Of a DNA stretch of 64,000 bases, positions 17,579-26,020 are shown in pieces. Position 1 is the first letter of the stretch. Every line of letters begins with the position of its first letter. A program made the translations under genes and the position numbers. Location of the stretch: contig NZ_JAUEQY010000010.1 of the NCBI RefSeq assembly GCF_030406325.1, forward strand, positions 1 through 64,000. Reading direction: 5' to 3'. Below the pieces are notes generated by a model. The model did not search any database and was not told the origin of the DNA. It saw only the letters and a list, made by a program, of their open reading frames with translations. This stretch comes from Actinomadura sp. DC4. Its GTDB lineage: Bacteria; Actinomycetota; Actinomycetes; Streptosporangiales; Streptosporangiaceae.

Positions 17579-19750
17579 ATGAAACCGAATTTGGCCGCCC
17601 GGCTCGGCGGCTGGAGCGCCGGCCACAGAAAGACCGCGATCTTCGGCTGGCTGCTGTTCGTCGTGGCCGCCGTGCTCATCGGCGGCATGGTCGGGCAGAA
17701 GTCCCTGACCGACGGTGAGGAGGGCACCGGAGACTCCGGGCGCGCCGAGCGCATCATCGACGAAGCGGGCATCAAGAGCCCCGCCTCGGAGATGGTGATA
17801 GTGCACAGCGCGAAGGTGAACGGCTTCCGCGCGGCGCTGCCGGACGTGACCCAGGCCGTGAAGTCGAGCGGACAGGCGACCGGGCTCCGTGAGCCGCTGA
17901 TCTCCAAGGACGGCCACGACGCGCTGATCCAGTTCGACGTGGCCGGGGACCCCGAGACGGCGGCGGACCGCATCATGCCGGTCGAGAACGCCGTGTCCGC
18001 GGCGGCCGCCCGGCATCCCGACCTGCGGATCGAGGAGTTCGGCGACGCCAGCGGCGAACACTGGTTCAACAAGACCATGGGCAATGACTTCTCCCGTGCG
18101 GAGATGACGGCCGTGCCGCTGGCGCTGGGCATCCTGCTCGTCGCCTTCGCGGCGCTGCTCGCCGCGGTGCTCCCCGTCGTCATCGCGGTGACAGCGTTCC
18201 TTGCGGCCAACGGCCTACTCGCCGTCTTCAGCCACGCGTTGCACATGGACGACGCGGCCAGCTCGGTGATGCTGCTGATGGGCCTTGCGGTCGGTGTCGA
18301 CTACTGCCTGTTCTACCTGCGGCGTGAGCGTGAGGAGCGCGCGGCGGGCCACGACAAGGAGACCGCGCTGCGCATCGCGGCGGCGACCTCGGGCCGCTCG
18401 GTGCTGGTGTCCGGGCTGACCGTCATGGTGGCGATGGCCGGCATGTTCCTGTCCGGCATGATGCTGTTCGAGGGCTTCGCGGTTGCCACGATCCTGGTCG
18501 TCCTCATCGCGATGCTCGGCTCGGTGACCGTCCTGCCGGCCCTGCTGTCGCTGCTCGGCGACAAGGTGGAGTTCGGCCGCATCCCGTTCCTGCGCCGCAA
18601 GCGCTCGACCGGCCGGTTCTGGAGCTTCGTCCTGCGCCCCGTGCTGGCCCGCCCGGGCATCTCCGCGGCCCTCGCCGCCGGCGTCCTGCTCGTCCTGGCG
18701 GCGCCCGCGCTCGGCATGCACACCGAGAAGCTCAGCATCGAGCAGCAGCTGCCGCACAACACCTCGATGATCAAGACGTACGAGCACATCACCGCCGCCT
18801 TCCCGGGCGGCCCGGAACCGGCCGTCGTCGTGGTGAAGTCCGCGAACGTGCAGGCGCCCGCGATGAAGTCGGCGATCAAGTCCTTCACCTCGTCGGTGGG
18901 CGGCGCCGGTGAGTTCGGCGTGGTGCACACGAAGGTCTATCCGGGTCCGAACGTCGCCATCATCGACGTGCCGCTGAACGGCAGCGGGTCGGACGCGACC
19001 TCCCAGCACGCGCTCACGACGCTGCGCTCCCAGCTCGTGCCGGACGCCTTCGGCCACGTCGCCGAGGCGCACGTGGCGGGCAACCTGGCGTTCTCCAACG
19101 ACTGGAACACCCAGCTGCGCCACAGCATCGTGCCGGTCTTCGTGTTCGTGCTCGGCATCACGTTCCTGCTGATGCTGTTCTCGTTCCGCTCCATTCCGAT
19201 CGCCGCCACCGCGATCGTGCTCAACCTGCTGTCGGTCGGCGCCGCGTACGGCGTGATGGTCGCGGTGTTCCAGCACGGCTGGGGCGCGAGCCTGGTCGCC
19301 ACGCACGGGGTCGGCGCGATCGAGGCCTGGCTGCCGCTGTTCGTCTTCGTGGTGCTGTTCGGCCTGTCGATGGACTACCACGTGTTCGTCGTGTCCCGGA
19401 TCCGCGAGGCGTACGACCGTGGCACCCCGACCTCGGAGGCGGTCGCCTCGGGCATCCGCTCGACGGCCGGCGCGGTGACGAGCGCCGCCGCCATCATGGT
19501 CGCGGTGTTCGCGGTCTTCGGCACGCTGTCGATGCAGGACTTCAAGCAGATGGGCGTCGGCCTGTCGGTCGCGGTCCTGCTGGACGCCACGATCGTACGA
19601 GCGGTGCTGCTGCCCTCGGTGATGAAGCTGCTGGGCGAGAAGAACTGGTACCTCCCCCGCTGGCTGGAGTGGCTGCCCTCGCTGTCCCACGGCGAGGAGC
19701 CCCGCCCGGTCCAGCCGCCGCAGCCGGCGTACGCGCCCGCCGAGCACTGA
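17579..19750 (+). CDS. MMPL-family (RND-type) transporter
   Basis: The 723-residue integral membrane protein has one N-terminal helix (TAIFGWLLFVVAAVLIGGMV), an extracytoplasmic loop of ~150 residues, five helices, a second loop and five or six C-terminal helices. This is the duplicated MMPL topology. The GLAVGVDYCLFYLRRERE and FGLSMDYHVFVVSRIRE segments carry the paired Asp-Tyr motifs used for proton coupling. Members export lipids, siderophores or drugs. The ATG at 17,579 has AACGAGGAG upstream. It ends at a strong terminator. The substrate is unknown; no biosynthetic genes are adjacent. Confidence 0.93.
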   Translation: MKPNLAARLGGWSAGHRKTAIFGWLLFVVAAVLIGGMVGQKSLTDGEEGTGDSGRAERIIDEAGIKSPASEMVIVHSAKVNGFRAALPDVTQAVKSSGQATGLREPLISKDGHDALIQFDVAGDPETAADRIMPVENAVSAAAARHPDLRIEEFGDASGEHWFNKTMGNDFSRAEMTAVPLALGILLVAFAALLAAVLPVVIAVTAFLAANGLLAVFSHALHMDDAASSVMLLMGLAVGVDYCLFYLRREREERAAGHDKETALRIAAATSGRSVLVSGLTVMVAMAGMFLSGMMLFEGFAVATILVVLIAMLGSVTVLPALLSLLGDKVEFGRIPFLRRKRSTGRFWSFVLRPVLARPGISAALAAGVLLVLAAPALGMHTEKLSIEQQLPHNTSMIKTYEHITAAFPGGPEPAVVVVKSANVQAPAMKSAIKSFTSSVGGAGEFGVVHTKVYPGPNVAIIDVPLNGSGSDATSQHALTTLRSQLVPDAFGHVAEAHVAGNLAFSNDWNTQLRHSIVPVFVFVLGITFLLMLFSFRSIPIAATAIVLNLLSVGAAYGVMVAVFQHGWGASLVATHGVGAIEAWLPLFVFVVLFGLSMDYHVFVVSRIREAYDRGTPTSEAVASGIRSTAGAVTSAAAIMVAVFAVFGTLSMQDFKQMGVGLSVAVLLDATIVRAVLLPSVMKLLGEKNWYLPRWLEWLPSLSHGEEPRPVQPPQPAYAPAEH

Positions 19751-19765
19751 CCCTTCGGACAAGAC

Positions 19766-19797
19766 GGCCCGCCCCCTTCACCGGGGGCGGGCCCTTT
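19766..19797. terminator. Bidirectional terminator
   Basis: An 11-base perfect inverted repeat (GGCCCGCCCCC / GGGGGCGGGCC) with a six-base loop is followed by CTTTTC. It lies between the convergent MMPL and SnoaL-like genes and can serve both. Confidence 0.85.
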
Positions 19798-20232
19798 TCA
19801 CTTTCCGCTGAAGGCGGCGAGGAGGTCGGGGACCTGGCCGAGCGCGGCGGCGATGGCCAGGGTGTTCTGGTACTCGCGCCACAGCACCGTCCTGCCGTCG
19901 CGTACGCGTAGGACGCCGATGAACGGGGCCGAGGCTCGGTGGCCGGTGGCCTCGTTGACGCCGGCCAGCGTGTACTCCACCACGATCACCTCCGGGTCGG
20001 TCGTGTCGTGGATGACGACGTCGCGGACCTCCTCGAACCGGACCGGGAAGGCCGCCCGCTCGTCGGCCGTACGGTCGCGGAACTCCGCGCGGCTCTCGAA
20101 GCGGTTCGGCCGGCCGGGCGGGGCGAAGGGCATCTCGATCACGGCGTCGTCGGCGAGGAGCTCGGCGTCGGACTCGCCGAGCCAGTGCCGCCGCATCTGC
20201 TCGAAGATCTCGTGCGGGCCGGGGACGGACAT
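19798..20232 (-). CDS. SnoaL-like (NTF2-fold) protein
   Basis: The 144-residue protein has the cone-shaped SnoaL/NTF2 signature: an N-terminal helix (MRRHWLGESDAELLADDAVI), EMPFAPPGRPNRFES and the strand pattern ending HRASAPFIGVLRVRDGRTVL. Family members bind small hydrophobic molecules or act as cyclases or isomerases; the role here is unknown. The start has GGAAGG upstream. It is transcribed divergently from a TetR gene, with two palindromic operators between them, so it is almost certainly controlled by that regulator. Confidence 0.85.
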   Translation of the reverse strand: MSVPGPHEIFEQMRRHWLGESDAELLADDAVIEMPFAPPGRPNRFESRAEFRDRTADERAAFPVRFEEVRDVVIHDTTDPEVIVVEYTLAGVNEATGHRASAPFIGVLRVRDGRTVLWREYQNTLAIAAALGQVPDLLAAFSGK

Positions 20233-20252
20233 GGGGTTTCCTTCCCTCTAAG

Positions 20253-20293
20253 ATGAGTGGAGACTCATGTAACTATCATGAGTCGTCACTCAT
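20253..20293. promoter_or_regulatory. Twin palindromic operators for the divergent TetR regulator
   Basis: Two copies of ATGAGT-N4-ACTCAT occur at 20,253-20,268 and 20,278-20,293, with centres 25 bases apart. The whole element is also a larger inverted repeat with 18 of 20 arm positions matching. It fills the space between the SnoaL-like start (20,232) and the TetR start (20,313). Dimeric TetR repressors bind such sites, so autoregulation and control of both flanking genes is expected. Confidence 0.8.
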
Positions 20294-20312
20294 CTTGTCA
20301 AGGAGGGGCCGG

Positions 20313-20903
20313 TTGACCTCGCAGTCCAGCGACCCGCCCAAGCAGCTACGGGCGGACGCGCGGCGGAACAGGGTGCGGATTCTCACCGCCGCCGAAGCCG
20401 TGTTCGCCGAGAAGGGGCCGTCGGCCTCGACCGAGGAGGTGGCCGAGCGGGCGGGGGTGGCCATCGGCACGGTCTTCCGGCATTTCCCGACCAAACAGGC
20501 GCTGCTTCAGGCGATCATGAAAGAGCTGCTCTCCCGGCTCACCGAGGAGGCCGACGCGCTGACCGCCGAAGGCCCGGCCGGCGACGCGCTCTTCACGTTC
20601 TTCTCCGGCCTGGTCGCCCAGGCGGCGCACAAGAAGACCGTCGTCGAACTCCTTGCCGAGACCGGCATCGATCTCCAGCTCGCCGACGCCGTACACCGGC
20701 TGCGGGAGAAGGTCGCCGAACTCCTCGAACGCTCCCAGGACGCCGGCACCGTACGCCCGGACGTACGGCTCGACGAGGTCATGGCGCTGCTCACGAGCAC
20801 CTGCCAGGGCGCGCTGCAGAGCGGCTGGGATGAGGACCTGCAGCGACGTACCCTCGCTATCGTTTTCGCCGGATTGACCGGGACGAAAGGAACCGCCCGA
20901 TGA
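20313..20903 (+). CDS. TetR-family transcriptional regulator
   Basis: The product has 196 residues from a TTG at 20,313 with an AGGAGGG upstream; a longer frame upstream would run through the operators and is rejected. The HTH (RILTAAEAVFAEKGPSASTE, then AERAGVAIGTVFRHFPTKQA) is clear and the C-terminal region is helical. It overlaps the SDR gene by four bases, so the two are translated together. Two ATGAGT-N4-ACTCAT sites lie just upstream, giving a plausible autoregulated switch for the SDR and SnoaL-like genes. Confidence 0.92.
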   Translation: MTSQSSDPPKQLRADARRNRVRILTAAEAVFAEKGPSASTEEVAERAGVAIGTVFRHFPTKQALLQAIMKELLSRLTEEADALTAEGPAGDALFTFFSGLVAQAAHKKTVVELLAETGIDLQLADAVHRLREKVAELLERSQDAGTVRPDVRLDEVMALLTSTCQGALQSGWDEDLQRRTLAIVFAGLTGTKGTAR

Positions 20904-21661
20904 CCGGCGAGAACGCAGCGACCCCCCTGACCGGACGGACCGCGCTCGTCACCGGAGCGCGCCGCGGCCTCGGCCTCGAGATGGCACGGGCCCTGGCCCG
21001 CGCGGGCGCCCGGGTCCTGCTCAACGGCCGGGAGCCCGGCGGCCTGCGCCCGGTGGTCGAGGAGCTGCGCGGCGCGGGGCTGGACGCCGAGGCGCTGGCG
21101 TTCGACGTCACCGACGAGACGGCCGCGGCCGAGGCGGTCCGCGCCCATCCCATCGACGTGCTGGTCAACAACGTCGGACAGCGCGACCGGCGGGACCTGG
21201 AGGACATCACCTCCGCCGACCTGCTGCGCCTCCTCGAAACGGATCTCGTGTCGGCGTTCGGCCTCAGCAAGCTGATCGCGCGCCCGCTCGCCGAACGCGG
21301 CGCGCCCGGCCGGATCGTCAACATCTCCTCCGTCCTCGGACGGCTCGGCCGGCGGGGCGACGCGGCGTACGCGGTGGCCAAGGCGGGCCTGGACGGCCTC
21401 ACCCGTGCGCTCGCCGCCGAGTTCGGCCCGTACGCCATCACGGTGAACGCCGTCGCGCCCGGATCGATGGCCACCGAGACCAACGCCCATCTGGTGGCGG
21501 ATCCGGAGTGGAGCGAATGGCTGGAGCGGCGTACGGCGCTCGGCCGCTGGGGCCGGCCGGAGGAGGTGGCGGGGCTGGTGGCGTTCCTGGCCGGCGACGC
21601 GGCGTCCTATGTCACCGGGCAGACCATCGCGGTCGACGGCGGGATGTCGGTCACGTTCTGA
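20900..21661 (+). CDS. SDR-family oxidoreductase (FabG-like)
   Basis: The 253-residue classical SDR has the cofactor motif VTGARRGLGLEM, NNVG in place of NNAG, a catalytic serine in NISSVLGRLG, YAVAK and the C-terminal VDGGMSVTF typical of FabG-like reductases. It overlaps the TetR stop by four bases (ATGA). Together with the SnoaL-like protein it forms a regulated unit that probably modifies an imported or toxic small molecule. The substrate is unknown. Confidence 0.92.
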   Translation: MTGENAATPLTGRTALVTGARRGLGLEMARALARAGARVLLNGREPGGLRPVVEELRGAGLDAEALAFDVTDETAAAEAVRAHPIDVLVNNVGQRDRRDLEDITSADLLRLLETDLVSAFGLSKLIARPLAERGAPGRIVNISSVLGRLGRRGDAAYAVAKAGLDGLTRALAAEFGPYAITVNAVAPGSMATETNAHLVADPEWSEWLERRTALGRWGRPEEVAGLVAFLAGDAASYVTGQTIAVDGGMSVTF

Positions 21662-21662
21662 G

Positions 21663-22727
21663 TCACCAGGCCGCGGCGGCGAACGCGACGGCGGCGGCCA
21701 GCGAGGCGGCGGCCGTACGCCCGGTCAGCGCCCCGGCCGCGCCGACGACGACGGGCACGACGGGCTGGGCGACTCCCCAGGACAACCCGAGGAACGCGAA
21801 CCACCGCGGCCGGTCGAGCGGAGGCGCGTCCTCCGCCGCCAGCGCGGGCCAGTACCCGAGCAGGGCGCTGCCCGCCATCGCCCACGCGACGTACGCCGCC
21901 ACGGTCAGCGGCACGCTCGGCGTCACGGCCATGGCCAGCGCGAACACCCCGGAGGCGAGCAGCGCCGGGCGCGGGTGCCCCGAGAGCGGCCTGCGGGCCA
22001 TCGGCGCGAGCAGGGCGGCGGCGGCCAGCGTGAGGCCGGGCAGCCACGCCGGCGCGCCCCGCTGGAGCAGCACGAACGGCGTGAACATCAGGATCGCCAG
22101 ATAGCCGAAGGCGTACGCGGTGGCGCCCGCGGTCAGCCGCACCAGGCGCCGCGGCGGTCGCCAGCGGACGGTCATGCGGGTCGGCACGGATCCCCGGGGC
22201 AGGCAGGTGCGGGCGACGGCCGCGGCGGCCAGGCAGGTGACGGCATCGGCGACCAGCAGCGGGCGTACCCCGAACGGGAGCAGCACCGCGGCCAGCAGGC
22301 CCGAGACCGCACCGGCAGCGGCTAGCGCCATGCCGAGCAGGGCGTACGCGTCCTGGCGGTCTTGTCCCTCGGTCACGCGGGCGAGGAGCTCGCTCGTGGC
22401 CGGTTCGTAGATCTCGAAGGCCAGGCCCGTGGCGGCGACGGCGGTCAGGACCTGCCAGGGCGTACGGGCGGCGGCGAGCGCGAGCAGCGCCAGGCCGGTC
22501 GCGCCCAGGCCGAGGACGACGAGCGTACGCGGGGCCGCGCGATCGAGCAGGACACCGCCCGCCCAGCGCGAGACCAGCGCCGTGGCGCCGAACACGGTCA
22601 GCACCGCCGTGACCAGCCGCGGCCCGGCGAGCACGGCCAGAAAGGAGAATGCGAACGCCCCGATCTGGTTGAGCACCCGGATCCCCAGCAACGCTTTCGC
22701 GGAGCGAGGAAGCAAGCGAAAGATCAT
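21663..22727 (-). CDS. MFS transporter
   Basis: The 354-residue membrane protein has about ten to eleven hydrophobic helices, starting FAFSFLAVLAGPRLVTAVL. The loop between helices 2 and 3 (SRWAGGVLLDRAAPRTLVVL) matches the MFS motif A (GxxxDRxGRR-like). It is shorter than the usual ~400 residues, mainly in the C-terminal half. It probably exports a small molecule. It converges on the SDR gene with one base between the stops and is divergent from the XRE regulator, 40 bases away. Confidence 0.85.
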   Translation of the reverse strand: MIFRLLPRSAKALLGIRVLNQIGAFAFSFLAVLAGPRLVTAVLTVFGATALVSRWAGGVLLDRAAPRTLVVLGLGATGLALLALAAARTPWQVLTAVAATGLAFEIYEPATSELLARVTEGQDRQDAYALLGMALAAAGAVSGLLAAVLLPFGVRPLLVADAVTCLAAAAVARTCLPRGSVPTRMTVRWRPPRRLVRLTAGATAYAFGYLAILMFTPFVLLQRGAPAWLPGLTLAAAALLAPMARRPLSGHPRPALLASGVFALAMAVTPSVPLTVAAYVAWAMAGSALLGYWPALAAEDAPPLDRPRWFAFLGLSWGVAQPVVPVVVGAAGALTGRTAAASLAAAVAFAAAAW

Positions 22728-22767
22728 CTACTGATTACCCTATGTGCATATCTGATCACAGTCCATA

Positions 22768-23592
22768 ATGCCTCTCATGAAGAAGGTCATCAGCCCCTCT
22801 TTAAGGACTCTCGGCGGCGCGATCCGGCGGCATCGCGAGGCGGCGGGTATGACACAGGAGTACCTCGGCAGTCTGGTCAACTTCACCAACGGCTGGGTCA
22901 GCAACGTCGAATGCGGTTACCTGTGTCCGCGCAAGGAGAGCATCCTCGAGCTGGAAAAGGTGCTCGGCCTGCCCGAGAAAGTCCTCCTCGACATCTATGA
23001 CCTGATCAAGTACGAGGACCCCCACCCCGTCATCTCGTTCGAGCGTTTCACCGACGCCGAGAGCCGAGCGAGCGTCATTCGCGAGTACGACGCGCTCGTG
23101 GTCCCGGGACTGCTCCAGATACCGGAGTACGCGCGGGCGCTGATCGCGGCGGGCCGTCCGAGCGCCCGGCCGGAGGTCGTCGAGAGCCTGCTCGCCGCCC
23201 GGCTCGAACGGCAGGAGATCCTCGCCCGCGACGACCCGCCCACACTCTGGCTGGTCATCGACGAGACCGCCCTGCTGCGTCCGGTCGGCGGACCCGAAGT
23301 GCACCGCGCCCAGCTCGACGTCCTCCTGGACGCGGCCCAGCGGCCGGGCGTCACGGTCCAGGTCATCCCGCTGTCGACCGGCGCGCACGCCGGACTGACG
23401 TGCGGTTTCACCATTCTTAGCTTCACCGACGAGCCCGATGTCGCCTACACCGAAGACCACGAGAGGGGCCACTTCCAGGAGCGGCCGGAACTGGTCCACG
23501 GCTGGTTCACCGCCTACCAGTCCCTGCATCTGGTGACCGAGACCGCTGCGGCATCCTTGGAGGTGATCCGGCGGACTCGGGAGCGGCTATGA
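22768..23592 (+). CDS. XRE-family HTH regulator with DUF5753
   Basis: The 274-residue protein has an N-terminal helix-turn-helix at residues 12-70 (AIRRHREAAGMTQEYLGSLV, then SNVECG). A DUF5753 domain occupies the remainder, with the typical EYDALVVPGLLQIPEYARAL and GVTVQVIPLSTGAHAGL. These proteins are abundant in actinomycetes and usually sit just upstream of a DUF397 gene, forming toxin-antitoxin-like or developmental switches (the BldB/WhiJ-associated class). Here the partner overlaps by four bases but is truncated. An alternative start is the ATG at 22,777. Confidence 0.92.
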   Translation: MPLMKKVISPSLRTLGGAIRRHREAAGMTQEYLGSLVNFTNGWVSNVECGYLCPRKESILELEKVLGLPEKVLLDIYDLIKYEDPHPVISFERFTDAESRASVIREYDALVVPGLLQIPEYARALIAAGRPSARPEVVESLLAARLERQEILARDDPPTLWLVIDETALLRPVGGPEVHRAQLDVLLDAAQRPGVTVQVIPLSTGAHAGLTCGFTILSFTDEPDVAYTEDHERGHFQERPELVHGWFTAYQSLHLVTETAAASLEVIRRTRERL

Positions 23593-23675
23593 ACACCGGC
23601 CAGTGGCGCAAGAGCACTCACTCCGGCAGCAACGGGGGCCAGTGCGTCGAGGTGGGTGTCGTGGCCACCCGGTAA
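23589..23675 (+). CDS. Truncated DUF397 protein
   Basis: The 28-residue product begins MNTGQWRKSTHSGSNGG and continues QCVEVGVVATR before TAA. The first 23 residues are the conserved N-terminal core of DUF397; normal members run about 55-75 residues, with a VRDSK...FTPAEW block that is missing here. Its ATG overlaps the XRE-DUF5753 stop by four bases, the usual arrangement. The stop comes 11 bases before pnuC, as if the distal half had been replaced when pnuC-nadR arrived. It may be non-functional, or a minimal form. Confidence 0.75.
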   Translation: MNTGQWRKSTHSGSNGGQCVEVGVVATR

Positions 23676-23686
23676 CTTCTGGAGGC

Positions 23687-24322
23687 ATGTCGGTCCACGA
23701 ACTGCTGGTTCATCCGGCGTTCAGTCTCGGGAGTACGCCCACGTCATGGGCGGAGGTGCTCGGGTTCGTCACCGGTGGCATCAACGTCTGGCTCGTCGTG
23801 CGCCAGCACATCGCCAACTGGCCGGTGGGCATCGCCAACGTGATCCTGCTCGGGCTGATCTTCGTCGACGGAGGCCTTTACGCCGACGCGGGCCTGCAGG
23901 TGGTCTACGTCGTGCTCCAGGTGTGGGGCTGGTGGCAGTGGCTGTACGGCGGCCGGGGCCGTACTCAGCTCGCCACCCACCGCACCTCCCGTACCGAGTG
24001 GATCGCCCAGGCCGTGGCCGGCGTCGTCGCCACCGCCCTGCTGACCTGGCTGCTCAGCGCCTGGACCGACTCCACCGTGCCGTTCTGGGACGCGCTGACG
24101 ACCACGATCTCGCTCGCGGCGACGTACGGGCAGAGCCGCAAGCTGCTGGAGTCCTGGTGGCTGTGGATCGCCGCCGACCTGATCTACATCCCGCTCTACG
24201 CCTACAAGCACCTCTACCTGACCAGCGTGCTCTACGTCCTGTTCCTCGGGCTGTGCGTCGCGGGACTGATCGCATGGCGCCGCGAGTGGGCCGGACGGCG
24301 GACGTCCCCGGTGGCCGCGTGA
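23687..24322 (+). CDS. pnuC: Nicotinamide riboside transporter PnuC
   Basis: The 211-residue membrane protein has seven predicted helices. The PnuC features are clear: NWPVGIANVILLGLIFVDGG, the WGWWQWLYGG aromatic motif that lines the vitamin-binding site, and WWLWIAADLIYIPLYAYKHL near the C-terminus. It moves nicotinamide riboside by facilitated diffusion. The ATG at 23,687 has GGAGG five bases upstream. It overlaps nadR by four bases; coupling of transporter and kinase traps the riboside inside as NMN. No NAD-type riboswitch was seen. Confidence 0.93.
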   Translation: MSVHELLVHPAFSLGSTPTSWAEVLGFVTGGINVWLVVRQHIANWPVGIANVILLGLIFVDGGLYADAGLQVVYVVLQVWGWWQWLYGGRGRTQLATHRTSRTEWIAQAVAGVVATALLTWLLSAWTDSTVPFWDALTTTISLAATYGQSRKLLESWWLWIAADLIYIPLYAYKHLYLTSVLYVLFLGLCVAGLIAWRREWAGRRTSPVAA

Positions 24323-25377
24323 CGCACGGCCTGGTGGTCGGCAAGTTCTACCCGCCGCACGCCGGCCACCACCACCTGATCGACACGGCCGCCGCGGGGT
24401 GCGACCGGCTCACCGTCGTGGTGGCCGCCTCGCCGCTGGAGAGCATCCCGATCGCGCTACGGGCCGCCTGGCTGCGCGAACGCCACCCGCAGCCGCATGT
24501 CGACATCGTCGCCGCCGTCGACGACATCGAGATCGACTACGACTCCGACGCCGTCTGGACCGCGCACGCCGAGATCTTCACGACCGCCGCGCGGGACCCG
24601 GTCGACGTGGTGTTCAGCAGCGAGGAGTACGGCCCCGAGCTGGCCCGGCGGCTGGGCGCCGCGCACGTGGCGGTCGACCCGGCGCGCGAACGGTTCCCGG
24701 TGAGCGGCACGGCCGTACGCCAGGACCACGTGGCCACCTGGCGGTGGCTGTCCCCGCCCGTGCGCGCCCACCTGACCCGCCGCGTCGTGGTCGTCGGCGC
24801 GGAGTCCTCCGGCACCACGACGCTCGCCCGCGCGCTGGCCGGGCACTACGCGCGGCGCGGCGGAGTGTGGGCCGCGACGCGCTTGGTCCCGGAGTACGGC
24901 CGGCTCTACTGCGAGGAGAAGCTCGCGATCGCCCGCCGCCGCGACCCGGGTCTGTGGCTCGGCGACCTGGAGTGGGCCTCGGAGGAGTTCGCCGTGATCG
25001 CCGAGCGGCAGCTCGCCCTGGAGGACGCCGCCGCCCGCGCCGGTTCGCCGCTGCTGGTCTGCGACACCGACGCGTTCGCCACCGAGCTGTGGCACGAGCG
25101 CTACGTCGGCACGCCCGCGCCGGCCCTCGCCCGTACACCGCATGACCTGTGGATCCTCACCGACACGGCGGGCGTGCCGTTCGAACAGGACGGCTGGCGC
25201 GACGGCGAGGCGATCCGCGTGCGGATGTCGGCGCGCTTCGCCGCGGAGCTGGAGCGCCGGTGCCTCCCGCACGTCACGGTGAGCGGCCCGCACGACGTAC
25301 GCCTCGCGACGGCCGTCGACGCGATCGACACCGTCCTTGACAAGAGCCGGGCCTGGACTGACGCGGGCGCGCTATAA
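24319..25377 (+). CDS. nadR: NadR-type NMN adenylyltransferase / ribosylnicotinamide kinase
   Basis: The 352-residue bifunctional enzyme has an adenylyltransferase domain (GLVVGKFYPPHAGHHHLID, the GxFxPxHxGH motif; PVSGTAVRQD equivalent to the ISSTxxR motif) in residues 1-155. A P-loop kinase domain follows, starting VVVVGAESSGTTTLARALAG. The nucleotide loop has threonine where the usual GKS/GKT lysine sits, a variant that I believe also occurs in other actinobacterial NadR-like proteins. It lacks the N-terminal HTH of enterobacterial NadR, so it is an enzyme only. The GTG at 24,319 overlaps the pnuC stop (GTGA). It converts nicotinamide riboside to NMN and then to NAD. Confidence 0.9.
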   Translation: MTHGLVVGKFYPPHAGHHHLIDTAAAGCDRLTVVVAASPLESIPIALRAAWLRERHPQPHVDIVAAVDDIEIDYDSDAVWTAHAEIFTTAARDPVDVVFSSEEYGPELARRLGAAHVAVDPARERFPVSGTAVRQDHVATWRWLSPPVRAHLTRRVVVVGAESSGTTTLARALAGHYARRGGVWAATRLVPEYGRLYCEEKLAIARRRDPGLWLGDLEWASEEFAVIAERQLALEDAAARAGSPLLVCDTDAFATELWHERYVGTPAPALARTPHDLWILTDTAGVPFEQDGWRDGEAIRVRMSARFAAELERRCLPHVTVSGPHDVRLATAVDAIDTVLDKSRAWTDAGAL

Positions 25378-25378
25378 C

Positions 25379-25404
25379 GGGAGCCCCAGGCGAAGGAGGC
25401 TCCC
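25379..25404 (+). terminator. Hairpin between nadR and the RibD-like gene
   Basis: GGGAGCC and GGCTCCC pair with a 12-base loop. The structure lies two bases after the nadR stop and includes the GGAGG of the following gene. It could be a weak terminator or could mask that ribosome-binding site. Confidence 0.4.
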
Positions 25405-25406
25405 GC

Positions 25407-25967
25407 ATGGCCAAGCTGATCTACTCGGCGATCACCTCGCTCGACGGTTACGTGGCGGACGCGGACGGCAAGTTCGACTGGAGCGTGCCGGACGCGGAGG
25501 TGATGGCCTTCCTCAACGAGATCGAGCGGCCGCTCGGCACCTATCTGTACGGGCGCCGCATGTACGAGGTGATGTCCGGCTGGGAGACCGCGCACCTGCG
25601 GGAGAACCAGCTCCCCGCCTCGGAGGACTTCACCCGGCTCTGGCAGGCGGCGAGCAAGGTCGTCTACTCGCGGACGCTGGACGAGGTCACCACGTCCAAG
25701 ACGCGGCTGGAGCGGGAGTTCGACCCCGGCGCCGTTCGCGCGATGAAGGAAGAGTCCGCGGCGGACATGAGCGTCGGCGGCTCCGAACTCGCGGGTGTGG
25801 CGCTCAAGGCCGGCGTCGTGGACGAGGTCCACCTCTACATGTCGCCCATCCTCGTCGGCGGCGGCAAGCCGTCCCTGCCCGACGACATCCGGCTGCCGCT
25901 CGAACTCCTCCAAGAGCGACGGTTCGGCAACGGCGTGGTCTACGTGCGCTACCGCACCGGCCTCTGA
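25407..25967 (+). CDS. Dihydrofolate reductase family protein (RibD C-terminal fold)
   Basis: The 186-residue protein starts MAKLIYSAITSLDGYVADAD and carries GRRMYEVMSGWE and the later MSVGGSELAGVALKAG and YMSPILVGGGKP segments. These are typical of the widespread RibD_C/DHFR-like reductases whose substrates are mostly unknown. The NADPH-binding glycine stretch is visible. AAGGAGG lies upstream of the ATG, partly inside a hairpin. Two more members of this superfamily occur in the window (31,963 and 53,386). Confidence 0.9.
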   Translation: MAKLIYSAITSLDGYVADADGKFDWSVPDAEVMAFLNEIERPLGTYLYGRRMYEVMSGWETAHLRENQLPASEDFTRLWQAASKVVYSRTLDEVTTSKTRLEREFDPGAVRAMKEESAADMSVGGSELAGVALKAGVVDEVHLYMSPILVGGGKPSLPDDIRLPLELLQERRFGNGVVYVRYRTGL

Positions 25968-26020
25968 CGGGGGCGCCGGGCCGAGTAGCCTGTGCCTTCG
26001 TCGAGGGCAGGGAGGACGAC

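Noticed and set aside
18215-19762. Long open frame antisense to the MMPL transporter
   Set aside because: It is a high-GC shadow: the sequence is composed of repeated His/Arg/Gly/Asp residues with no motif, while the plus strand encodes a clear MMPL protein.
23593-23686. NAD-responsive riboswitch before pnuC
   Set aside because: The space is occupied by the DUF397 frame and only 11 bases are free; no aptamer-like structure is visible.
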